Positions 1 through 8,131 of a DNA stretch of 64,000 nucleotides are shown here, piece by piece. The DNA is taken from assembly GCA_963783355.1 (NCBI GenBank), contig CAWANF010000014.1:186001-250000 (forward strand), in the 5' to 3' direction. The DNA comes from CAWANF01 sp963783355 (GTDB taxonomy: Bacteria > Bacteroidota > Rhodothermia > Balneolales > DATFMH01). Position 1 is the stretch's first letter; every line of letters begins with the position of its first letter. The notes beneath the pieces are model-generated. The model had not been told where the DNA came from. It did not search any database and saw only the letters and a program-made list of their open reading frames with translations. The translations under genes and the position numbers were made by a program.

Positions 1-309
1 CGGGAAATTCTCGGATAACGCATAAAAATCGGCATGTAACGGACGATCGGTGACTGGGTGAAAATCTGTTTTTTTCAGGATGGTATCGATTGTTTTACCA
101 TCTTCAAGAACCAGTTTGATAATTTGAATATGTTTTACACTCAATATCTTTTCCAGGTCGTTTTCAGAAACCGAAAAATGGACATTTTCCTTTAAATCCG
201 GTCCGTAAACAACAGCTGGAACAAACATATTCTTCCTGAGTTTATCAGCATTCAGGGAACCCGATTCGCGTGCGGTTGTTTTTAGTTCAATTACGTTTGG
301 TTTTTGCAT
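1..309 (-). CDS. rplY: 50S ribosomal protein L25/general stress protein Ctc (N-terminal part)
   Basis: The minus strand encodes an open frame of 103 codons from an ATG at 309 that runs off the left edge, so the C-terminal TL5-type domain is missing from the window. The translated start (MQKPNVIELKTTARESG) and the following stretch with AVVYGPD and TDFHPVTDRPLHADF match the 5S-rRNA-binding L25 domain of the bacterial Ctc family. The protein binds 5S rRNA in the large ribosomal subunit. It lies 17 bases downstream of prs on the same strand, a common bacterial pairing (prs-ctc), so the two are probably one operon. Identification is by motif recognition only, but the L25 signature is clear. Confidence 0.9.
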   Translation of the reverse strand, partial: MQKPNVIELKTTARESGSLNADKLRKNMFVPAVVYGPDLKENVHFSVSENDLEKILSVKHIQIIKLVLEDGKTIDTILKKTDFHPVTDRPLHADFYALSENFP

Positions 310-326
310 GGTCGTATCAAGTATAT

Positions 327-1259
327 TTAGTCATCAAATAACGAACTGATGGTATCATCGGTATGAATGCGCCGGATAGCTTCGGCGAAAATACCAGCAA
401 CACTGAGTATCTTAATCTTATGTGATGGTTTTTTTAATGGGACAGTGTCTGTGACGAGCAACATGTCGATCGGCGAATCTTCCAACCTCTGATAAGCCGG
501 GCCGGAAAGAATCGGATGTGCACATGCTGCTACGATATTTTGAGCGCCTCTTTCTTTAAGTGAAGCAGCGCCATTGGTTAATGTTCCGGCGGTATCAATC
601 AGATCGTCGACAAGAAGAATATTTTTTCCATCAACTTCACCGATGATATTCATAACTTCAGCTATATTTTGCTTCGGCCGTCTTTTATCTACAAATGCCA
701 AACCGGCATTTAATCTCTTTGCATAAGCTCTTGCCATTTTAAGACTGCCAACATCCGGTGCTACAACAACAAGATTATCAATCGGATTTTGTTCAAAATA
801 TTCGACGAAAATCCGGCTGGCATATAGATGATCAAGAGGTATATCGAAAAAACCCTGAATCTGTGGTGCGTGCAAATCCATTGTAAGGACACGATCTGCA
901 CCGGCTTCTGCCAGTAAGTTTGCCATCAATTTTGAGGCTATCGAAACACGCGGTTGATCTTTTCTGTCCTGGCGGGCATAACCAAAATAGGGAATTACAG
1001 CCGTGACGCGATCAACAGACGCTCTCTTTGCAGCATCCAGTAACATAAGTAATTCTATGATGTTATCGCCGGATGGCGGGGTCGATTGAACAATAAAAAC
1101 ATCCTTACCTCTGATGCTTTCTTCAAACTTCACATAGAGCTCACCATCGGAAAAATTTTTGATGGTTAACTCACCGAGAGACGTCCCATATTGTTCAGCA
1201 ATGGCCCTGGCCAATGCGATATTGCTGCGACCTGCGAATATGGCAAGAGGCTTTTCCAA
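327..1259 (-). CDS. prs: Ribose-phosphate pyrophosphokinase (PRPP synthetase)
   Basis: Class I PRPP synthetase, 310 residues, the usual length. It makes 5-phosphoribosyl pyrophosphate from ribose 5-phosphate and ATP for nucleotide, histidine and tryptophan synthesis in the cytoplasm. Visible signatures are the N-terminal FAGRSN, the FSDGE segment, the divalent-cation/ATP region around DLHAPQIQGFFDIPLDHL, and the C-terminal PRPP loop VDDLIDTAGT. The start codon is TTG; no in-frame ATG lies closer and no clear Shine-Dalgarno sequence is visible. The tRNA-Gln gene and a hairpin lie just upstream on the same strand, and the L25/Ctc gene follows 17 bases downstream. Confidence 0.97.
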   Translation of the reverse strand: MEKPLAIFAGRSNIALARAIAEQYGTSLGELTIKNFSDGELYVKFEESIRGKDVFIVQSTPPSGDNIIELLMLLDAAKRASVDRVTAVIPYFGYARQDRKDQPRVSIASKLMANLLAEAGADRVLTMDLHAPQIQGFFDIPLDHLYASRIFVEYFEQNPIDNLVVVAPDVGSLKMARAYAKRLNAGLAFVDKRRPKQNIAEVMNIIGEVDGKNILLVDDLIDTAGTLTNGAASLKERGAQNIVAACAHPILSGPAYQRLEDSPIDMLLVTDTVPLKKPSHKIKILSVAGIFAEAIRRIHTDDTISSLFDD

Positions 1260-1291
1260 TTGATATCAATATTTGGTGTTTAGAAATACAA

Positions 1292-1320
1292 AAAGGATGG
1301 CTCACCATGGGTCATCCTTT
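1292..1320 (-). terminator. Hairpin between tRNA-Gln and prs, likely terminator
   Basis: Read on the minus strand, an 8-bp perfect stem (AAAGGATG paired with CATCCTTT) encloses a 13-base loop and is followed by further Ts (TTTTGTATTTC). It sits immediately 3' of the tRNA-Gln gene and about 30 bases before the prs start, so it most likely ends tRNA transcription. If some transcripts read through, it would sit in the prs leader. The T run is short, so efficiency is uncertain. Confidence 0.5.
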
Positions 1321-1337
1321 ACTGACTAGTCTTAATG

Positions 1338-1408
1338 TTGCCCGGGGAGGATTCGAACCCCCACTGACGGGACCAAAACCCGCTGTCCTGCCATTAGACG
1401 ACCGGGCA
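1338..1408 (-). tRNA. tRNA-Gln (anticodon TTG)
   Basis: On the minus strand a cloverleaf can be drawn. The acceptor stem TGCCCGG pairs with CCGGGCA and the discriminator base is A. The D arm contains TCTAATGGCAGGA, the anticodon stem GCGGG/CCCGT holds loop TTTTGGT with anticodon TTG, and the T arm carries GGTTCGAATCC. CCA is not encoded. TTG reads CAA/CAG, hence glutamine. The gene lies just upstream of prs in the same direction. Confidence 0.95.
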
Positions 1409-1457
1409 ATAACCGCTTCATGACAGACTCCAAATCTATCAAAATATCTATCAGTTG

Positions 1458-2636
1458 TCAAGACTTCAAAATAGATTTCATTAATTTACAATCTGAGCAT
1501 CTGCCCTGGTTGCAATAATGCTTAAATTGATAGATAGTGCCGGCGGGATATTCATTAATTAATTTTGGGAAATGACCGCCTGGGTATTTCTTTTTGATTT
1601 TAGACGGGACAGCCATTTTGTTCTGGCTCCACAGTTCAAAAGTTTCATGCTTTTTTGAAGGGATTAAAAATAAAACTCCCAATAAGTGCATCGCAGGGAG
1701 AAAAACTGTATAAAACAATACTTTGAGGCGTTCTTTACCTATCGAATTTATTGCTTCGTCTGATTTCGTTATTTCTTTCCAGATGATTTTCAGATCGTCA
1801 TGCAGAAATTGCCGAAATGGAAGATTTTGGATATTAAAAATTAGCAGGCATGCCTGTGGAATGCGCACATCTGGTTGATTGTTAGGGCGGCAGGACGAAA
1901 AATCCCAATCATTACGATGCATTTTAGAAATTTTGGTCTGGTCGTTTATCCCCGAAATACGGATTGCGCGTTTTATTAAAACCGGTAAAGATTTTGGAGT
2001 TTTATTTCCTTCTAAACACAGGAATTTATGCAATTGAACCATAGCCGATCTGTTATTTATGATTCCCATCGCATCAAACAAGCCAGCCGTAAACATATTT
2101 CTCCATGCCTCGGAAGGGGGCAGGTCGCCGGAATAGAATTCCTGCAAATAATTAATTTTTTGCTCAAAATATTCATTTTGTGCCTGGCTCCACTGAGTTC
2201 GCAGTACTTCTGAAGGGACTTTTCCTGCTAAGCCATGACAGGGCAGCAGGGAGGGAGTTCGGCTTTTTATTAAAGCATCTTTAACTCCGACTGAGAGATA
2301 GGGTTTTAATACAATTGTGAATGGTTTGGTTTGGTCCTGGCGGGTTACGGAACAAAGATCCTCATCATACAAAACAACATGGAGGACCACCCGGTTGTAA
2401 CGGGAATCGGTATGATGATTATGGAGATACCAGTTTTTTGCTTTGAGATGTAATTCTATATCACCATAAAACGATATGTTGTTAATAGAAACTGCGGCGT
2501 TATTGAAATCCGGTCCGTCGCCCGGGTTTTGTTTACCAGGGGAGATAATTTCCAGAGTCTCCCCGGATAATGTTTTTAAATTTGTAGTATCAAATGCAAG
2601 TGATGACCAAATTAGCTGAAAAAGTTGTTCATTCAT
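1458..2636 (-). CDS. DUF2851 family protein
   Basis: A 392-residue protein that I recognise as the DUF2851 family, which is largely restricted to Bacteroidetes and relatives; its biochemical function is unknown. Typical segments are the N-terminal LFQLIWSS, then GDGPDFNNAAVSINN and GDIELHLKAKNWYLHNH, and a C-terminal cysteine cluster CNQGRCSDCKLM that could bind metal. No signal peptide or membrane segment is visible, so it is probably cytoplasmic. It starts 6 bases after the end of the YtxH gene on the same strand, so the two are probably co-transcribed. Function is not inferred. Confidence 0.8.
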   Translation of the reverse strand: MNEQLFQLIWSSLAFDTTNLKTLSGETLEIISPGKQNPGDGPDFNNAAVSINNISFYGDIELHLKAKNWYLHNHHTDSRYNRVVLHVVLYDEDLCSVTRQDQTKPFTIVLKPYLSVGVKDALIKSRTPSLLPCHGLAGKVPSEVLRTQWSQAQNEYFEQKINYLQEFYSGDLPPSEAWRNMFTAGLFDAMGIINNRSAMVQLHKFLCLEGNKTPKSLPVLIKRAIRISGINDQTKISKMHRNDWDFSSCRPNNQPDVRIPQACLLIFNIQNLPFRQFLHDDLKIIWKEITKSDEAINSIGKERLKVLFYTVFLPAMHLLGVLFLIPSKKHETFELWSQNKMAVPSKIKKKYPGGHFPKLINEYPAGTIYQFKHYCNQGRCSDCKLMKSILKS

Positions 2637-2642
2637 GCTACT

Positions 2643-2945
2643 TTATTCCATTAGGTCCTCCTCTTCAAGACTCAAGCCTTCGGTAGCTGAATAAAGATCA
2701 GGAATATTATTTTGTACACTTGAACGAATATTTGAAGAAATGCTGTGGAGTTGTTTTTCTGTAGATTCCAAAGCTTCTTTTCCCTTTTTGTCTATCCAGT
2801 CTGTTACATCATCGGTTTGCCTGGCAATCCAATCGATATTTTCTTTTCCGGATTTGGGGGCCATCAATAAACCAATGACAAGCCCGCCGGCGAAAGAACC
2901 TGCAACTGCCAGAAAAAGCCCGAGTTTAGAATTGGAAGTAGCCAT
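2643..2945 (-). CDS. YtxH domain-containing protein
   Basis: A 100-residue protein with one N-terminal membrane or hydrophobic segment (about residues 8-28, glycine-rich LAVAGSFAGGLVIGLLMAP) followed by the KSGKENI turn and an amphipathic helical tail. This is the YtxH pattern (GxxxG-rich helix then APKSGKE). YtxH proteins are small stress-associated membrane proteins of unknown mechanism. The acidic C-terminus (SLEEEDLME) is notable. Six bases separate its stop from the downstream DUF2851 start. Confidence 0.75.
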   Translation of the reverse strand: MATSNSKLGLFLAVAGSFAGGLVIGLLMAPKSGKENIDWIARQTDDVTDWIDKKGKEALESTEKQLHSISSNIRSSVQNNIPDLYSATEGLSLEEEDLME

Positions 2946-3151
2946 TATTATACCTCTCTTGTTTTTTTATTATAGACTCATTTGAATGTAAATACTTACA
3001 CTAACTTGCACCCTTGAAAAACGTTTCTTATTACGTTTTTATGATTTAAATTTAATATTATTCATTTTTAAATAAATCCTTAATGGTTTCATTTATAAAA
3101 ATATAATGGGATAAGGTATAATTTTTCCTTGGATTTATGTATTTTTTGCGT

Positions 3152-3583
3152 ATGAAAAAAATATTCATCTATATTGTTTCTATTGTAGGGATGCTGCTTT
3201 TTATTGGAGCCGGTCAGGTAACTGTTTCCGAGTTTAGTGCTTCTATTCCTTTGAATGCCAAGAACCAGATAGTTTTAAAATGGGTGAGTACGCTTGAGGA
3301 AGGGGTCGATCATTATGAACTGAAACGGAAGATGATTAACGATTCTGATTTTAAATCTCTCGTTAATGTTAATACATCGAATGTTCTGACTACTTCAAAT
3401 AAGGAATATGAATATACCGATAAAAGTGTTTTTAAAACCACCGCAGGCACAGAACCGGTAGTTTATGCTTTATATGCCGTATTTACAGATGGGCAGATAA
3501 AATATATCGGACAAGCTGAAGTTAATTATACAACTACAGCTATTCGACGAACCTGGGGTAGTATTAAAGCCATGTTTCAATAA
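3152..3583 (+). CDS. Small secreted protein with a fibronectin type III-like fold (hypothetical)
   Basis: About 143 residues. An upstream in-frame ATG at 3137 exists, but the ATG at 3152 gives a standard signal peptide (MKKIFIYIVSIVGMLLFIGAG). The mature part has IVLKWVSTLEEGVDHYELKRK, the look of the first strands of a fibronectin type III-like domain, and ends in a short polar tail. Function is unknown; single secreted FN3-like domains often act in adhesion or as chaperone-like surface proteins. It precedes the PyrR-like gene by 28 bases on the same strand. Confidence 0.6.
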   Translation: MKKIFIYIVSIVGMLLFIGAGQVTVSEFSASIPLNAKNQIVLKWVSTLEEGVDHYELKRKMINDSDFKSLVNVNTSNVLTTSNKEYEYTDKSVFKTTAGTEPVVYALYAVFTDGQIKYIGQAEVNYTTTAIRRTWGSIKAMFQ

Positions 3584-3611
3584 CCTCGTTTGACCTGTTA
3601 TCAAGGATTTT

Positions 3612-4118
3612 ATGTCATTAAATCAATCCGTAATTTTAATGGGCCCGAAAAGAATAAAACGTGCTATTATTCGGATGGCCCATCAGATAGTTGAAGTTTG
3701 CCAGGGCAGCAACGATATCATTCTGATTGGTATCAATAAAAGAGGATATATTACTGCCACTGCTTTAGCTGAACAGCTCCGAACTATCTTACATTCAGAG
3801 GTAACGGTTATAAATATTTTAGCTGATCAGCCTGAATTGGATAATATTGAAGAGATTAATTTACAGGATAAATATGTTATTGTTGTAGATGATGTCATTT
3901 TTAGTGGAAGAACGGTTCATCAAACTATACAAAAGATCAGTCGATTTGGTGAACCAAAAAGATTAATGTTAGCCGTACTCGTCGATAGAGGACATAGACG
4001 CTATCCAATTGAAGCACAATTCGTTGGTTTACAAAGTCCTACAAAACTGAATGAACATGTTTCCGTCATTTTTTCAGAGGATGAAGAAATAGCGGAAGTT
4101 ATGCTAGAGATTAGCTGA
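3612..4118 (+). CDS. Phosphoribosyltransferase, PyrR-like
   Basis: A 168-residue type I phosphoribosyltransferase. The PRPP-binding motif VIVVDDVIFSGRT is intact (the two acidic residues followed by the SGRT loop), and IGINKRGYITATALAEQL fits the flexible-loop region of PyrR/uracil PRTases. PyrR proteins regulate the pyr operon by binding RNA and some have uracil phosphoribosyltransferase activity. No pyr genes are nearby, so regulation in cis is not supported. The ending TKLNEHVSVIFSEDEE is typical of PyrR-like proteins, where a conserved late segment contacts nucleotide. A generic PRTase function remains possible. Confidence 0.75.
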   Translation: MSLNQSVILMGPKRIKRAIIRMAHQIVEVCQGSNDIILIGINKRGYITATALAEQLRTILHSEVTVINILADQPELDNIEEINLQDKYVIVVDDVIFSGRTVHQTIQKISRFGEPKRLMLAVLVDRGHRRYPIEAQFVGLQSPTKLNEHVSVIFSEDEEIAEVMLEIS

Positions 4119-4310
4119 ACAAAATTATCAATAAGTTAGATTTATTTATCCAATAACCGTGTATTCAGTTCATTAGAAAAATCGTTATTTTCATAATGAA
4201 AAAGAGATCGGGAAACCGCATAAATATATTATGACTATTTCGGGATTTGAATCATGTGAATTCCACGTTGCACAAATAATAACAAATACATATAAATATT
4301 TTGAGTTGAG

Positions 4311-5234
4311 ATGAATAAACGCTTTTGGGTTTATACTGAAATTTTAGGCATTATTCTTGCGAGTTACGTTTTATTTCCGAAATATAGTTTCGGCCAGATT
4401 TCGGCACCTACATATGCACAAACACCGGTTTTCGATTTCACTGCCGCAAAAGATACCATCCCCGATTGGCAACTTCAGTTTCTTGGAAGTCTTAATGGAA
4501 ACCAGGCCTCATACTCGAACTGGAGCCAGGGGGGCGTAAATTCATTGGCAATGACTGCATCCACGGTCTTTAATGCCGTCTATGTCGAAAAAAAATTCGG
4601 TTACCAGTTGGGAATCAACCTGAAGTACGGACAAACGCGGCTGCAACAGCATGATGTCCGTAAAACGGACGACCAGATTCTGATGAAAAACCAGGTGAGT
4701 TATAATCTTTCATCTACCAAGCAGTTAAGCCTGTATGGCGCTGTGATTTTTCAGACTCAGTTCGATAAGGGATATGATTATCAGAATGGTCCGCCTTATA
4801 CCTTGATTTCACGCTTTTTTGCACCGGCATACTTTACAGAGTCAACAGGTTTATTATACCAGCCTGTCAAATATTTTAGTGTACAGGGTGGTTTGGGTAT
4901 GAAGCAAACAATTGTACGTGATACCTCTCTTTCAAAAAAATATGGATTACAACGTGGAGATAATTTCATGTCGGAAGGCGGTATTTCAATGGAAGTTCAA
5001 TTCAACAAGGAAATACTAAAAAACGTCACTTTATCCAGTGGTTTTGTTTCGTTTACCAGTTTCCTGAAGCCATTCAGCAGTACTGACTTTTCTTTTTCAA
5101 ATGAGCTTTCCGGGAAAATCAACAGTTTCATGAACGCCGATATTCAGTTCATTGCAGTATATAATGATAATGTGACCAAGGCTATTCAGATTAAACAGGT
5201 TCTTTCTCTTGGATTAAGTTTTCGTTTCCTGTAA
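4311..5234 (+). CDS. DUF3078-like outer-membrane protein
   Basis: A 307-residue exported protein. After an N-terminal hydrophobic segment (about residues 8-28) come LNGNQASYSNWSQGGVNSLAM and alternating amphipathic strands ending in an aromatic C-terminus (SLGLSFRFL), which together indicate a beta-barrel. The NWSQGGxNS segment is a hallmark of DUF3078 proteins of Bacteroidetes. Function is unknown. It is followed after 39 bases by the PLP decarboxylase gene on the same strand. Just upstream, TTGCAC at 4268 and TATAAA at 4291, 17 bases apart, form a plausible promoter, though it lies very close to the start codon. Confidence 0.7.
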   Translation: MNKRFWVYTEILGIILASYVLFPKYSFGQISAPTYAQTPVFDFTAAKDTIPDWQLQFLGSLNGNQASYSNWSQGGVNSLAMTASTVFNAVYVEKKFGYQLGINLKYGQTRLQQHDVRKTDDQILMKNQVSYNLSSTKQLSLYGAVIFQTQFDKGYDYQNGPPYTLISRFFAPAYFTESTGLLYQPVKYFSVQGGLGMKQTIVRDTSLSKKYGLQRGDNFMSEGGISMEVQFNKEILKNVTLSSGFVSFTSFLKPFSSTDFSFSNELSGKINSFMNADIQFIAVYNDNVTKAIQIKQVLSLGLSFRFL

Positions 5235-5273
5235 TATCTGTCTAATACAAATCATGACAGATATCGGAACATC

Positions 5274-6629
5274 ATGGATATCATTTCCAAATATTTAAAA
5301 ATTCTTGATGACTGGAGAGCCTCGTTCGGTACCTACCAGGTTGACAGCAGCCAGAAAATTGATTCTGAGAAAATAGACCGGGTTTTCAGTGAACTGGTTC
5401 ATCGTTTAGAAGGAAATTATCCATTTCATCATCCGCAATACGCCGGACAAATGCTCAAGCCTCCTCATCCTTTGGCCTGGGCAGCTTATTCCCTGGCTAT
5501 GACGATCAATCCCAATAACCATGCTTTAGACGGTGGCCCGCCGACTTCGGACATGGAAAAAGAAGTAATTGCTCAAATCGCCCGGATGATAGGTTATAAT
5601 GATATTTACCTGGGACATTTGACAAGCAGCGGGACTATCGCCAACCTGGAAGCATTGTGGGTTGCCAGAAGCATACATCCTAATAAAACTATCGCATTTT
5701 CTTCGGCAGCCCATTACACTCACAGCCGGATGTGCCAGGTTCTGGGGGTGAAGAGTTATGAAATTCCTGTTTCTGAAAACGGCAAAATGGATTTGAACGC
5801 ACTTCGGGAGCTAGCCGGAGAAATAGGAACTGTAGTTGTAACGATGGGGACGACCGGCCTGGGATTGGTTGAAGAACTGCAGGAAATACTGCCTTTTTGC
5901 CGTGAAAATAATATTCGTGTTCATGTCGACGGCGCATATGGCGGCTTTTATAAACTGTTGGAACCAACAGGAAAAATCAATCCGGCACCGTGGCAATATC
6001 TCAATGAGTCCGACAGCTTTGTCGTCGATCCCCATAAACATGGTTTGCAGCCATATGGATGTGGATGCGTACTATTCCGGGATCCGGGAGTCGGGAAGTT
6101 CTATAAACACGATTCTCCCTACACCTATTTTTCATCGAAGGAATTGCATCTGGGAGAAATCAGTCTTGAGTGTTCACGTGCCGGTGCCGCTGCTGCGGCA
6201 TTATGGACTACACTGAAATTATTCCCATTGGATGCCGATACCGGGCTTGGAAATATTTTGAAGCAATGCCGGGATGCGGCCCTTGAATTTCAAAAGAAAC
6301 TCGACGATTCAGGTAGTTTCAGGACTCTTATTCAACCCGATTTGGATATTGTGGCTTATTTACCTCTGCCGGAAAAGATGACAACTTCGGCCATATCGGA
6401 CTTATCACAGAAAATCTTTACGAAAGGGATGGAGGATAAGAAAGAAGGTGTTCACCTGAGTCTTTACAGGATACCTTCCTCATTCTTATCGCAACGGTAT
6501 GGCGATATCCAGGTAGACAGCGAGGAAACCATTGTTCTGCGCAGCGTTCTGATGAAACCGGAACACAAAAAATTTGTCCCGGAATTAATCAGAAGATTAG
6601 AGAAGTTACACGATGAAGTTCTTTGTTAA
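5274..6629 (+). CDS. Group II pyridoxal-phosphate-dependent decarboxylase
   Basis: A 451-residue fold-type I PLP enzyme of the glutamate/aromatic amino-acid decarboxylase group. Signatures are HPQYAGQMLKPPHPLAW near the N-terminus, LTSSGTIANLEAL (PLP phosphate contacts), HVDGAYGGF (the Asp that pairs with the pyridine nitrogen), and VDPHKHG with the Schiff-base lysine at residue 255. Such enzymes decarboxylate glutamate, aspartate, DOPA, tyrosine or related acids; the substrate cannot be read from sequence. Its stop codon overlaps the stop of the convergent mscS gene by 4 bases. Confidence 0.85.
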   Translation: MDIISKYLKILDDWRASFGTYQVDSSQKIDSEKIDRVFSELVHRLEGNYPFHHPQYAGQMLKPPHPLAWAAYSLAMTINPNNHALDGGPPTSDMEKEVIAQIARMIGYNDIYLGHLTSSGTIANLEALWVARSIHPNKTIAFSSAAHYTHSRMCQVLGVKSYEIPVSENGKMDLNALRELAGEIGTVVVTMGTTGLGLVEELQEILPFCRENNIRVHVDGAYGGFYKLLEPTGKINPAPWQYLNESDSFVVDPHKHGLQPYGCGCVLFRDPGVGKFYKHDSPYTYFSSKELHLGEISLECSRAGAAAAALWTTLKLFPLDADTGLGNILKQCRDAALEFQKKLDDSGSFRTLIQPDLDIVAYLPLPEKMTTSAISDLSQKIFTKGMEDKKEGVHLSLYRIPSSFLSQRYGDIQVDSEETIVLRSVLMKPEHKKFVPELIRRLEKLHDEVLC

Positions 6630-7822
6630 TTCGAAAGTTCATTCTTTTGTTTTCCATCGCCCTGAATCAGTGATTCGACTTTGAACGGTCGTTTATCATC
6701 ACCGGCCACATAAACTGTTTGAGTCGGGAATGCAAAATCAATTCCTTCGGCGTTGAAACGTTCCAGAATCTGGAAATTGAGCCGCTCTCCGTACTCCATA
6801 AAAGCCCAGTAATCAGGCGGATGGAACCAGTAAATAACAAGAATATCGAGGGAAGTACTTGCAAAATCACTAAAATAAATCCGGGGCGGGAATTCCTCAT
6901 TCATCCCTTCATGATTGTCCAAAAGTTCTTTAAGAATTTCAATGGCTTTTTGAAGCTTATCCGGTGGGGTATCATATGTTACCGTCACGGTCATTACTCG
7001 CTTGATATAGGGGCGTTTTCCAATATTCTGGATGGCCATATTCGCAAGTTGTCCATTGGGAATAGTGACCAAATGACCGTCTAAAGTGCGAATGCGTGTC
7101 GATCGAAAGCCGACTTCTTCCACAGCTCCATCAAATCCTTCCACATTAATGCGCTCTCCGACTTCAAAGGGTTTATCGGAAAAGAGTATAAGTGAACCGA
7201 AGAAATTCTTTATCGTATCCTGTGCTGCCAGGGCAACAGCCAAACCTCCAACCCCAAGGCCTGCCAGAATAGATGTGATAGGTTTATCACTTAATGTTTG
7301 AGCCACCTGTAACAAGACGAGAATAACAATGGTAACCCTGAGTGATTTTACCACAAGGGGTACCAACATATCATCGAGTTTGCTTTCTGTCTTTTTTGAA
7401 AACCGGCTCAACCAGACGTCAACGATATCTACCATGTTATATATAACTACTCCTATTGCAATTATCACAAGAATAGTCGTTGTCGTAAAAGCAATATTTT
7501 GGGCGAACTTATCCATAACCAGAATTTGGATTCCGGCTTTAAGTCCTAAAGAGAACAGGAGAAATGTGATAGATTTCGAAACGGAATTTAGTATAGATGA
7601 TAATGCAAGGTTATTTCGATCCTGTGCTTTTTTTACCCATTTCAGCATTACTATCTTAAGAATCCTGCCAATGATAAAAGACAAGACGATGACACCGAAC
7701 AGGGCGATAATTCGCCATAATTCATTGCCTGCCAAGGTAATTTCGGATAGAAAATGGAATGCGCCTTTTTGTTGGCTTACCTGTTGAATGCTGTTTACGA
7801 TTCCGCTTTGCAGAATAGTCAT
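6626..7822 (-). CDS. Small-conductance mechanosensitive ion channel (MscS family)
   Basis: A 398-residue inner-membrane protein with about four to five membrane helices. The pore-lining helix (SILAGLGVGGLAVALAAQDT, about residues 184-203) is followed by the beta domain (FEVGERINVEGFDGAVEEVGFRSTRIRTLDG, about residues 218-248, written here with its key GxVEEVGxRST) and a C-terminal alpha/beta domain. The pattern is that of MscS-type osmotic release channels. The two extra N-terminal helices make it longer than E. coli MscS (286 residues). It stands alone on the minus strand and converges with the decarboxylase gene. Confidence 0.92.
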   Translation of the reverse strand: MTILQSGIVNSIQQVSQQKGAFHFLSEITLAGNELWRIIALFGVIVLSFIIGRILKIVMLKWVKKAQDRNNLALSSILNSVSKSITFLLFSLGLKAGIQILVMDKFAQNIAFTTTTILVIIAIGVVIYNMVDIVDVWLSRFSKKTESKLDDMLVPLVVKSLRVTIVILVLLQVAQTLSDKPITSILAGLGVGGLAVALAAQDTIKNFFGSLILFSDKPFEVGERINVEGFDGAVEEVGFRSTRIRTLDGHLVTIPNGQLANMAIQNIGKRPYIKRVMTVTVTYDTPPDKLQKAIEILKELLDNHEGMNEEFPPRIYFSDFASTSLDILVIYWFHPPDYWAFMEYGERLNFQILERFNAEGIDFAFPTQTVYVAGDDKRPFKVESLIQGDGKQKNELSN

Positions 7823-8082
7823 AGAAACCCGTTAAAGATTGTTTGGTTTAATGATAATTGAATAGTCGCACAAAGTGTTTAAAAATACCAAAATATAAAT
7901 TCATATGGATGTTAAATAGTTTCTGTTTTATTCTAATCCTTTAAAGCACAATGGATCATTCTATTCTTCCATTGTTTTGTGGATTGAATATGATTAACAT
8001 CCGGTGAAAACGAAAATTGCTTCGGAGAGTAAGCCGCGGGATGAAAATTTTCGAATAGCAGGAAGGGGAATATCACAATAAC

Positions 8083-8114
8083 AGTCCCCGGATCATGCAA
8101 AAACTCCGGGGACT
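8083..8114. terminator. Strong GC-rich hairpin in the mscS-aldehyde dehydrogenase gap
   Basis: A perfect 10-bp stem (AGTCCCCGGA with TCCGGGGACT) around a 12-base loop lies 18 bases past the stop codon of the aldehyde dehydrogenase gene. The T-rich flank (TTGTTTGTTTTT) is on the plus-strand side, so as a classical terminator it points rightward. As the last structure after the leftward dehydrogenase gene it probably still marks its 3' end. Nothing else recognisable is present between 7823 and 8082. Confidence 0.5.
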
Positions 8115-8131
8115 TTGTTTGTTTTTAAATA

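Noticed and set aside
1214..1423. Small plus-strand open frame across the tRNA gene
   Set aside because: Covers the tRNA-Gln gene in antisense and the prs start; not a coding region.
7329..7787. Plus-strand open frame of 152 codons
   Set aside because: Antisense to the MscS gene and without protein-like motifs.
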